Source of the DNA: an uncultured Bacteroidales bacterium | GTDB taxonomy: Bacteria; Bacteroidota; Bacteroidia; Bacteroidales; UBA932 | Assembly: GCA_934702165.1 (NCBI GenBank) | Contig: CAKUYG010000122.1 | Location: 1 to 6,519, forward strand | Direction of reading: 5' to 3' | Length of the DNA stretch: 6,519 bases | Shown here: positions 1 through 5,758 of the stretch, piece after piece | How the letters are laid out: each line of letters opens with the position of its first letter | How positions within the stretch are numbered: position 1 is the stretch's first letter | The notes under the pieces: generated by a model | The model's input: the letters and a program-made list of their open reading frames with translations, nothing else | Database searches by the model: none | Told to the model about the DNA's origin: nothing | Position numbers and translations under genes: made by a program

Positions 1-69
1 ACCCGGCGCTGAAATCGTTGTCCTGTGGCATTTTGTGGCGCAGGTTATAGGGTAAAAGCCGTGAATAGG

Positions 70-1230
70 CTAGAACCCGGAAAACAGACAATCCCACGGG
101 ACAACGAGTCCGTCGGACGTTGTCATAGCCCTGTCACCGGCATAGATGACGGACTTCCTTGTGCTGTCCGCCCCCGAGAGAGATCCCCAGAAATTCAGCC
201 CCTTGAAGAAATCACGAGAAAATGTGGCTCCGGACTTTATCTCATATCCGGACTGTCCCCCAGAGCCGGACTTCAGCAAATCAACCTCATTTCCGGTGCT
301 GTCGCGCCAGAATGATAGCGACGGCTCCATCCCTTTATTGTACGAAGACTTGAAGAACTCGTTGATTACCATGTTTTCAAACAAGCCTCCACGCAGATAA
401 TGAGACGATAGCTCAGAAGGACTGCGAAGTTCCAACAGCGAGCAGGCCAGACCAGTGTCATAAAAATACAGTTTCGGAGACTTCACGAGCCTCTTTGAGA
501 AATTGTTATAGTCCGGACGCAGGAAATATATTATGTAGCTCTCTTCAAGAATGGACAACCACGAATCGACCGTTGGAGCTGTAACCCCACACTCCAATGC
601 CAAAGAGGCCTTATTCAACAGTTGACCGATTCTTCCGGCACATAGTTTGACAAGCTTTCTGAACTTGGACAAGTCCCCGATGTCTTTCATCCTGCGAACA
701 TCCCGCTCTAAATACGTACGGATGTAACTCGGATAAAAATCCGTCGGTTCAATGCCTCTGTCGTAAATTCCCGGATAGCCTCCCGTAAATATTTCATCAT
801 TTATGGAATCATGAGTCAGACCGGCTGCACGCATCTCTGAATGGGAAAACGGAAGCAGCGTCAGCACCCCGGCACGGCCTGCAAGAGACTGATCAACAGC
901 CGACATCAAATCTGCATTCTGCGAGCCCGTAAGGATGTACATTCCCATCTTTCCCGTGTTGTCCGAATGGGTCTGCAAATATGACAGCAGGGACGGAACG
1001 CGCTGCACCTCGTCAATGATTGTCTCCGACGGGTAGTCCGCGATAAACCCACGGGGGTCAGTCTCCGCAAAATCACGGGTGTCCAAGTCTTCCAAAGAAA
1101 CACACTTGTAGTCCGGGAACGCCATCTTCGCCAACGTCGATTTGCCGGACTGACGCGGGCCGGTCAATGTGACAAATGGGAATTTTGTTGACAACTGCAA
1201 CAATTTCGCCTGTAATTCACGTGCAAACAT
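70..1230 (-). CDS. AAA_14 / DUF4143 family ATPase with PD-(D/E)XK-like C terminus
   Basis: A 386-residue stand-alone P-loop ATPase of the COG1373 type. Motifs: Walker A GPRQSGKST (24-32, K30), Walker B TIIDEVQR (70-77, D73/E74), sensor-like ILTGSQN (99-105), GGYPG (150-154), YIRTYLERDVR (169-179), a helix-turn-helix-like stretch (about 205-234), and the DUF4143 part with KSPKLYFYDTGLA (250-262). At the end E285, NEVDLL (314-319) and YEIKSG (329-334) form a PD-(D/E)XK-like constellation. The family's cellular role is not established; members are numerous in Bacteroidales and often accessory. Start: a longer in-frame ATG at 1308 exists, but the ATG at 1230 begins the usual MFARELQ N terminus and lies just downstream of the promoter, which the longer version would span. 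No clear Shine-Dalgarno precedes it. GC content is lower than in the operon (about 50 versus 58 percent in sampled lines), consistent with separate acquisition. The gene appears intact. Confidence 0.92.
   Translation of the reverse strand: MFARELQAKLLQLSTKFPFVTLTGPRQSGKSTLAKMAFPDYKCVSLEDLDTRDFAETDPRGFIADYPSETIIDEVQRVPSLLSYLQTHSDNTGKMGMYILTGSQNADLMSAVDQSLAGRAGVLTLLPFSHSEMRAAGLTHDSINDEIFTGGYPGIYDRGIEPTDFYPSYIRTYLERDVRRMKDIGDLSKFRKLVKLCAGRIGQLLNKASLALECGVTAPTVDSWLSILEESYIIYFLRPDYNNFSKRLVKSPKLYFYDTGLACSLLELRSPSELSSHYLRGGLFENMVINEFFKSSYNKGMEPSLSFWRDSTGNEVDLLKSGSGGQSGYEIKSGATFSRDFFKGLNFWGSLSGADSTRKSVIYAGDRAMTTSDGLVVPWDCLFSGF
1170..1193. repeat. 24-bp direct repeat, copy inside the ATPase gene
   Basis: The second copy lies 133 bp from the first, within codons 13-21 of the ATPase gene (residues STKFPFVT, immediately before the Walker A loop). 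Both copies have the same orientation and the same reading frame relative to the KFPFV codons. Confidence 0.85.
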
Positions 1231-1238
1231 CTGACTAT

Positions 1239-1287
1239 AAAACTTTTTGCAAAAATAAAATCTAATTTTAGATTTGCAAAAAGTTTT
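1239..1287. repeat. Perfect 15-bp inverted repeat with nested 8-bp palindrome
   Basis: The left arm AAAACTTTTTGCAAA (1239-1253) is matched exactly by the right arm TTTGCAAAAAGTTTT (1273-1287), 19 bases apart. Inside and overlapping the right arm, AAATCTAA (1258-1265) pairs with TTAGATTT (1268-1275) across a 2-base loop, so two mutually exclusive hairpins are possible. The region is about 20 percent GC, far below its surroundings. Transcribed from the operon side, the hairpin would follow the MBOAT stop by some 40 bases and could act as a weak terminator, but it has only three G-C pairs and no separate U-run after the stem. It may equally be a regulator site, since it holds the promoter of the ATPase gene. 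Confidence 0.85.
1250..1280 (-). promoter_or_regulatory. Bacteroides-type promoter for the DUF4143 ATPase gene
   Basis: Minus strand: TTTG at 1280-1277 (-33 element), a 19-nt spacer, then TATTTTTG at 1257-1250, which fits the TAnnTTTG -7 element of the Bacteroides primary sigma factor. Transcription would begin near 1245, leaving a leader of roughly 13-17 nt before the ATG at 1230. Both elements lie in the arms of the inverted repeat, so protein binding there could repress the gene. AT-rich DNA yields chance matches, but the spacing and placement are right. Confidence 0.65.
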
Positions 1288-1327
1288 TTGACCGGCACAC
1301 ATTGACAAATGGGAATTTTGCTGACAT
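1268..1327 (-). pseudogene. Possible decayed 5' end of a second DUF4143-type ATPase gene (19-codon ORF)
   Basis: Two bases after the MBOAT stop an ATG opens a 19-codon frame, MSAKFPFVNVCRSKNFLQI, ending in TAA. Its first residues SAKFPFVN match STKFPFVT just before the Walker A motif of the neighbouring ATPase, and the DNA beneath is nearly identical over 24 bases. After that the similarity fades, apart from a CCGG core, and the Walker A is gone. I read it as a leftover of a related gene or of a recombination event. It could also be a tiny translated ORF coupled to MBOAT termination, but no Shine-Dalgarno and no known family support that. Confidence 0.35.
1303..1326. repeat. 24-bp direct repeat, intergenic copy
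   Basis: This stretch, starting TGACAAATGGGAATTTTG on the plus strand, is repeated at 1170-1193 with 23 of 24 bases identical (C instead of T at the nineteenth base). It lies between the MBOAT stop and the inverted repeat. Identity ends sharply on the MBOAT side and fades on the other. Confidence 0.85.
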
Positions 1328-1329
1328 GC

Positions 1330-3186
1330 CTAGAACTGGAAGTATATGAAAGCCTGGAGTTCGGCGGTGATGAACTGGTAGACGACAAAGACCACGGCGA
1401 TGACCGCGATGGCCATCAGCGGCAGAGGGAGGAGAGCAAAGTTGATCCGGTACCACCGCTTCCAGCGCGACGGCAGCCAGTGGATGAACAAGCCGAGCAC
1501 GATCAAGGCGAAGACTTTCCAATACTCCGCGCAGATCTGCGGGATCAGGGTCCAGTCCCAGGCAGAACCGATCTGCTGCACCATGTTGCGTGCCGTGCTC
1601 CAGGCCACCTCGTTGGCTGTGGCCGGGTCAAGGTTGCTTCCGCTCCGGAAAAACAGGCGCGTGAAAGTGACGAAAACGAAAGTCTGCGCCACGCCCCAGA
1701 CATAGCCCAGCCGTCCGCAGCCTTTCCCGTGGCAGAGATGATATATGAAACGCACCAGCGTCCCGAGCCACACCAGAGCAGCCCATACGAAGAGCAGGTT
1801 CCACACAGGCGCCGGGGCCAGACGGGAGAGAAGCCCCAAAGACAGGGCAAGAAGACTCACAAGAGTCATCCTCAAAGCCCAGGACATATCTTTCCAGAAC
1901 TGATAGACAATCAAGCCGATACCGTTGAGCCCTCCCCAGATGATGAAGTTCCACGAAGCCCCGTGCCACATTCCGCCGAGCAGCATCGTGATGAAACGGT
2001 TGATGTTCGCGAGAATCTTCTTGCGCCTCTCCGGGAAACAGCGTGCCACGATGCCGAGCACCAGGGCCATCACAATGAAAACCAGCGACACCACCCACTG
2101 CCCGGAGAGCATCACGGCGATCAGCGCGAACAGCACGATCCAGAAATACGTGCCGAACGTGGCATTACGGTTGCCGCCGAGCGGAATATAAAGATACGAC
2201 TTCAACCAGCGGCTGAGCGACATGTGCCAGCGCCGCCAGAAATCCTGCGGATTAGAAGCCTTATAAGGGGAATTGAAGTTCTGTGGGAGATAGAATCCCA
2301 TCAGCATCGCCACCCCGATAGCAATATCAGTATATCCCGAGAAATCGGCATAAACCTGGAGGGAATAGCCGAAAAGGGCCGTAAGATTCTCGAAACCGGT
2401 GAAAAGAAGCGGGTTCTCGAAGACGCGGTCGATAAAATTGACAGCAATATAGTCACTAAGTATCAATTTCTTGGCCAGCCCGTTGAGAATCCAGAACACG
2501 GCCACGCCAAACTGCCTGCGCCCAAGGCGGAAAGGCTTGTAGAGCTGCGGTATGAACTCGCTCGCCCTCACGATAGGACCGGCCACGAGCTGAGGGAAAA
2601 AGCTCACATAGAAGCCGAAGTCCAGGATGTTGTCCACCGGCTTCACCTCCCTCCGATAAACATCCACCGTGTAGCTGATCACCTGGAAGATGAAAAACGA
2701 GATACCGACAGGCAGCACTATGCTGTCCACCCGGAACAGTTCCCGCCCCGCGATGGCATTGCCCAGCGCCCCGAACACATCCGTCACCTTGATCTGAACC
2801 CCCGTCAGGGAATAGAGCAGGTCGGCGAAGAAATAACTGTACTTGAAATAACAGAGCAGAATCAGGTCAACGCAGACACTCAGCACCAGCCAGGCTCTCC
2901 GCCTCCCCTGATCAGCCGACGCCGCTATCCTCTTGGCAATCAAGAAATCCGAACATGTCACAAAGAGCAGTATCAGCACCGACAGCCCGCTCGTCTTGAA
3001 GTAGAACAGCAGACTGGTGAAGAAGAGGAAACTGTTGCGCAGCAGCCGCCTGTCTCCGATGAGGGCAAACACAGCATAGACTATGGCAAAGAACGCCCAG
3101 AAATAGAACTGGGTGAAAAGCAGGGGCGAGTTCGGGTCAAACGAGAACAGCCGCCGCAGGAAAGTCCATATTACGCTGAGATCCAT
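1330..3186 (-). CDS. MBOAT family membrane-bound O-acyltransferase (AlgI/PatA-like)
   Basis: A 618-residue polytopic inner-membrane protein with the full AlgI-type signature: LPVGISFFIFQVISYTVDVYR region (158-178), FFPQLVAGPIVR (196-207), YADFSGYTDIAIG (279-291), LPQNFNSPY (300-308), DFWRRWHMSLSRW (315-327) with H321, YIPLGGNR (333-340), and LLGGMWHGASW (402-412) with H408, the residue matching the essential MBOAT histidine. Family members take an acyl group, usually acetyl, from a cytoplasmic donor for transfer to an exported polysaccharide or peptidoglycan. About 50 residues between GGNR and LLGGMWHG (345-394), with two hydrophobic stretches and a basic PERRKK turn, are more than AlgI has there. 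Six or more further hydrophobic segments follow to the C terminus. The ATG directly abuts the TAG of the SGNH gene and has no good Shine-Dalgarno, which points to reinitiation by the same ribosomes. Family assignment is firm; substrate is unknown. Confidence 0.95.
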   Translation of the reverse strand: MDLSVIWTFLRRLFSFDPNSPLLFTQFYFWAFFAIVYAVFALIGDRRLLRNSFLFFTSLLFYFKTSGLSVLILLFVTCSDFLIAKRIAASADQGRRRAWLVLSVCVDLILLCYFKYSYFFADLLYSLTGVQIKVTDVFGALGNAIAGRELFRVDSIVLPVGISFFIFQVISYTVDVYRREVKPVDNILDFGFYVSFFPQLVAGPIVRASEFIPQLYKPFRLGRRQFGVAVFWILNGLAKKLILSDYIAVNFIDRVFENPLLFTGFENLTALFGYSLQVYADFSGYTDIAIGVAMLMGFYLPQNFNSPYKASNPQDFWRRWHMSLSRWLKSYLYIPLGGNRNATFGTYFWIVLFALIAVMLSGQWVVSLVFIVMALVLGIVARCFPERRKKILANINRFITMLLGGMWHGASWNFIIWGGLNGIGLIVYQFWKDMSWALRMTLVSLLALSLGLLSRLAPAPVWNLLFVWAALVWLGTLVRFIYHLCHGKGCGRLGYVWGVAQTFVFVTFTRLFFRSGSNLDPATANEVAWSTARNMVQQIGSAWDWTLIPQICAEYWKVFALIVLGLFIHWLPSRWKRWYRINFALLPLPLMAIAVIAVVFVVYQFITAELQAFIYFQF

Positions 3187-4401
3187 CTATCTGGCAGAGT
3201 TGCGGTCTTCCATCAGGGCTTCGAAGAACAGGTCGCCGAGCAGAGTGTACCCTTCATCGGTAAAATGCAGCCTGTCCGGTTTGACAAGCCCGAGATTCTT
3301 CCAGCGCTGCACGGAGTGCGCACCGCCCATCAGGCCGTAGAGGTCCCAGACCCCGGCTCCGTATTCTCCGGCCAGCTCCATCATGGCCTTGCGCACCGCA
3401 GGGGCGTTTTCGTTGTAAGCCATCCCCTTCCTGATGTAACGGTAACTGTCGTTGTTCGTGATGAATATGATGGCGCAGTCCGGGTTGACCCGGTGGATCA
3501 TCTCTATGAGGCGGCGGTAGTTGTCCTTGAACCTGCCAGGCTTGAAATCCTTGGCTGTGCAGGCCGAGTCGTTGATGCCCAGGGCGAGGATGGCAAGGTC
3601 CGGGTTGACCAGTCTGAGATCCCGTTCCAGATCGGGGCACTTGTCCAGCCAGGTAGTGAGTTTGGCCCCGTTGACCCCGGATGAATAGTAGTTCACCCCG
3701 GGCCTGCCGCTGATGGGCTGAATCCCTGTGAGGGTGAAAGTTTCCCCGGAGGGGATCTCGAATCCCACGGTCACGCTGTCTGCCCGGGACGGGAGGCTGA
3801 AGAGGTAACTTGCCGTGAGCGAGTCGTAACTGTGCCTCAACGTGTCGGTGCCGCTTATGACATAAGGGCAGGCTTTGTCGGACGAGCCGTAGCCCAGCAC
3901 GCGCAGCCTGGAAAATGACCAGAGACTGACGGTGTCGGGGCTGACATTGAAACTGACGGACGCGCTGCTGTCTGAAGTCCTGGCACCGAAGCCGGTGATG
4001 CCGTAGCGGGGTTTTTCCAGCTTCGAGTTGAGGGTCATCATCGGGGCTTCCCAAGTCCCCGTGTACGAGATGCGGTAACTCTTGTCAGAGTTGGTCTTGC
4101 AGAGCCGTCTCGGGAAAAGGAAGCCCCTGTCTCCGCGCGGCGCGATGGAGTCGAGGTCGTTCATGATCCTGTTCGGGAAGTATGCCGCCTGCACATGAGA
4201 TCCGCCTATGTGCCAGATGTTTATATTTCCTTGTCCCGTGGATATCAGGCTGTCGAGCTTAGCATGGAAACGGTCCTGTGCGCTGCGGTCGCCCGGGAAC
4301 ACAATGGCGGAGTTTTCAGGCTTCACGCAGTCGGGGAGCTCCCTGCTCACGAGAATGGCAGGCAGCAGCAGGGCAAGAATCGGCAATATCTTATTTTTCA
4401 T
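3187..4401 (-). CDS. Exported SGNH/GDSL-family hydrolase or acyltransferase (second of tandem pair)
   Basis: A 404-residue protein beginning [18 protein letters not shown], a typical signal sequence, so export is expected. A longer in-frame start exists at 4512, but the chosen ATG at 4401 has a strong GGAGG 7 nt upstream and puts the signal sequence at the N terminus. SGNH blocks: block I reads HIGGSH (64-69), with Gly instead of the Asp of GDS but with S68 kept; block II glycine in SGVNGA (241-246); block III LGIND (274-278) with N277; block V DRLHF (376-380) with D376 and H379. A beta-rich insert fills about 110-230. It shares WD(I/L)YGxMGG and the GxxGxLxPxRR element after block I with the upstream SGNH protein, so the two look like diverged paralogues. 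It overlaps the upstream gene by 11 nt and its TAG abuts the MBOAT ATG. Probable role: periplasmic partner in glycan O-acylation; whether esterase or transferase cannot be told. Confidence 0.87.
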   Translation of the reverse strand: MKNKILPILALLLPAILVSRELPDCVKPENSAIVFPGDRSAQDRFHAKLDSLISTGQGNINIWHIGGSHVQAAYFPNRIMNDLDSIAPRGDRGFLFPRRLCKTNSDKSYRISYTGTWEAPMMTLNSKLEKPRYGITGFGARTSDSSASVSFNVSPDTVSLWSFSRLRVLGYGSSDKACPYVISGTDTLRHSYDSLTASYLFSLPSRADSVTVGFEIPSGETFTLTGIQPISGRPGVNYYSSGVNGAKLTTWLDKCPDLERDLRLVNPDLAILALGINDSACTAKDFKPGRFKDNYRRLIEMIHRVNPDCAIIFITNNDSYRYIRKGMAYNENAPAVRKAMMELAGEYGAGVWDLYGLMGGAHSVQRWKNLGLVKPDRLHFTDEGYTLLGDLFFEALMEDRNSAR

Positions 4402-5758
4402 TATTCTTCCTCCAGAGGTAATAGTCATAATATAACAGGAAACTGTCACTGAACATCTCCCCCACCCTGGCCGAGCCGCGCGGGGTAAAGTGAACATAGT
4501 CGGAGCCGGCAAGCGGCGGGGTCGCCCCTACCCAGTCCAGCATCGAATCGCGGCCTCCCATGGCACCGTAGATGTCCCAATAAGCAGCATTTTCGGAAAC
4601 GGCGGCAGCACGCAGGGAGTCCACCAGTTCCGGGAGGACAGGGTATGTCTGACGCTTCCCGTTGATGGATGTGGACATGTCGGACGGGCCGATGAACACG
4701 AGAGTGGCCTGCGGGGCAAGCTTGTGCAGGTGGCGGATCTGCCGGCGCACCGAGGAGGCATAGCCGGAGACAGCCTTGGTGGTGGAGAGGTAAGGGACGG
4801 TGTTTCCCCCGTATTGGAGGAGGATGAGCCTGACGTTCTCGCTCTTATAGAAGCTTCGCAGCTGCGCGGCATCCATCGATGTGAAGACCAAGCCCGAACA
4901 GCCGCGCATGGCCATGTTGTCCACCCTCACACCGCTGTCCGTGTCGAGAAGGATGCCGTAGATGTCGGCATGGCCGGAAAGGGAAAGGCTGGCCTTGGCA
5001 CTGCTGTCGGGAAGTTGGAAAACAGCCTTTTCTATCGGGCCTTCACCCTCCATGCTCACGCTCCTGCCACCGTAGCTGGCCGTAAGAATGCCTTCGATGT
5101 TGCCTGCCACGAGCGTGAGGCGGTTGAAAAGCTTCTGTCCCTTACCGCGGGAGCGTACCGGGGAGAAAGACACTGTCATGGTCGTGTCCAGATGCACGAA
5201 ATCCCCATAAGGGCCGAATTTTTTGAGACCTTCGGGCTTTTCCCCGAAGATGGTGAATCTCTCAAGGTCAGAGGAAGAGCTCACCGCCATCGCCGGGGTA
5301 AAGTAACGGCGTGCCGGAAGCATGCCCTGCCCGTCACCGCCGAAACGCTCCTGAAGAGCATTGCGTATGGCCGAAGTGATCCTGTCCTCCTCTATCTGGG
5401 AGTCTCCATAATGAATGACTCTCACAGGATTACGCTCCGCGTTCTCAAGGGCGTCGAAAATGTGGTCGAAGAAAGCCGGATCGTCGGACGGAAGGTAGAA
5501 TCTGGCCGGATCCGAGTCGAAAAAGTCTTCGAAACGGTCCTCTTCCGCCCTTCGCACAGCCTCTTTGCGGCTTTCGAGGAGTTCCTCCGGGGAGACCCTG
5601 GCCTGCTCGGGACGGGCGCCCTCGAGGATGTCGGAGACCGACGGAAAACGGAGCTCCAGCGCCCCGGCCTTCACTCCCCCGGACGGGAATACGGCGCTGA
5701 CAAGGGCCAGCATGGCGATCACGGACAGTATGAATATCAGTACTTGGCTGCGTCTCAT
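4391..5758 (-). CDS. Exported SGNH/GDSL-family hydrolase or acyltransferase (first of tandem pair)
   Basis: A 455-residue protein with an N-terminal hydrophobic segment (about 5-24) after two arginines. This is a signal peptide or signal anchor, so the domain should face the periplasm. A charged stretch (about 45-80) leads into an SGNH fold: block I HYGDSQ (116-121) with nucleophile candidate S120, block II glycine near MRGCSG (284-289), block III QYGGN (315-319) with N319, and block V SDYVHF (419-424) with D420 and H423. All catalytic positions are thus present. Between blocks I and II lies a beta-rich insert (about 150-280), as in AlgX/PatB-like acetylation proteins. The start overlaps the uvrB stop (ATGA) and is preceded by purine-rich GGAAAGAGAA. 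The 3' end overlaps the next SGNH gene by 11 nt. Inference: it transfers or removes O-acyl groups on an exported glycan together with the MBOAT protein. Substrate unknown. Confidence 0.88.
   Translation of the reverse strand: MRRSQVLIFILSVIAMLALVSAVFPSGGVKAGALELRFPSVSDILEGARPEQARVSPEELLESRKEAVRRAEEDRFEDFFDSDPARFYLPSDDPAFFDHIFDALENAERNPVRVIHYGDSQIEEDRITSAIRNALQERFGGDGQGMLPARRYFTPAMAVSSSSDLERFTIFGEKPEGLKKFGPYGDFVHLDTTMTVSFSPVRSRGKGQKLFNRLTLVAGNIEGILTASYGGRSVSMEGEGPIEKAVFQLPDSSAKASLSLSGHADIYGILLDTDSGVRVDNMAMRGCSGLVFTSMDAAQLRSFYKSENVRLILLQYGGNTVPYLSTTKAVSGYASSVRRQIRHLHKLAPQATLVFIGPSDMSTSINGKRQTYPVLPELVDSLRAAAVSENAAYWDIYGAMGGRDSMLDWVGATPPLAGSDYVHFTPRGSARVGEMFSDSFLLYYDYYLWRKNNEK
4409..4413 (-). promoter_or_regulatory. 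Strong Shine-Dalgarno (GGAGG) deciding the start of the second SGNH gene
   Basis: On the minus strand GGAGG is followed by AAGAATA and then ATG at 4401. It lies inside the last codons of the upstream SGNH gene, so ribosomes can start there independently of, or coupled to, termination of the upstream frame. It supports the 4401 start over the longer in-frame ATG at 4512, whose extra 37 residues would precede the signal peptide. Confidence 0.8.

Noticed and set aside
1..34. A minus-strand frame with ATG at 31 (MPQDNDFSAG) running off the left edge, possibly the start of a next gene.
   Set aside because: Only ten codons are visible, no Shine-Dalgarno or promoter is evident, and no family can be recognised; more flanking sequence would be needed to claim it.
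1239..1287. Reading the inverted repeat as a confident rho-independent terminator.
   Set aside because: The stem is almost entirely A-T pairs and there is no separate U-run after it, so termination is only a possibility noted with the repeat.
1231..1308. A 26-residue N-terminal extension of the ATPase starting at the ATG at 1308.
   Set aside because: It would place the promoter and inverted repeat inside the coding region and reads as a Lys/Phe/Cys-rich translation of AT-rich DNA. The ATG at 1230 gives the usual family N terminus.
3480..3612. The repeated 11-mer CCGGGTTGACC at about 3480 and 3600.
   Set aside because: Both copies encode the same short VNPD sequence in the second SGNH protein, so coding constraint explains them.
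1309..3684. A 791-codon open frame on the plus strand opposite the MBOAT gene and part of the second SGNH gene.
   Set aside because: It is antisense to genes with clear family motifs, its translation is rich in His, Glu, Arg, Pro and Gln with no recognisable domain, and GC-rich coding DNA commonly leaves long antisense frames open.
4402..4512. A 37-residue N-terminal extension of the second SGNH protein from the ATG at 4512.
   Set aside because: It would bury the signal peptide internally and overlap the upstream gene by about 120 nt, while the ATG at 4401 has a strong GGAGG.
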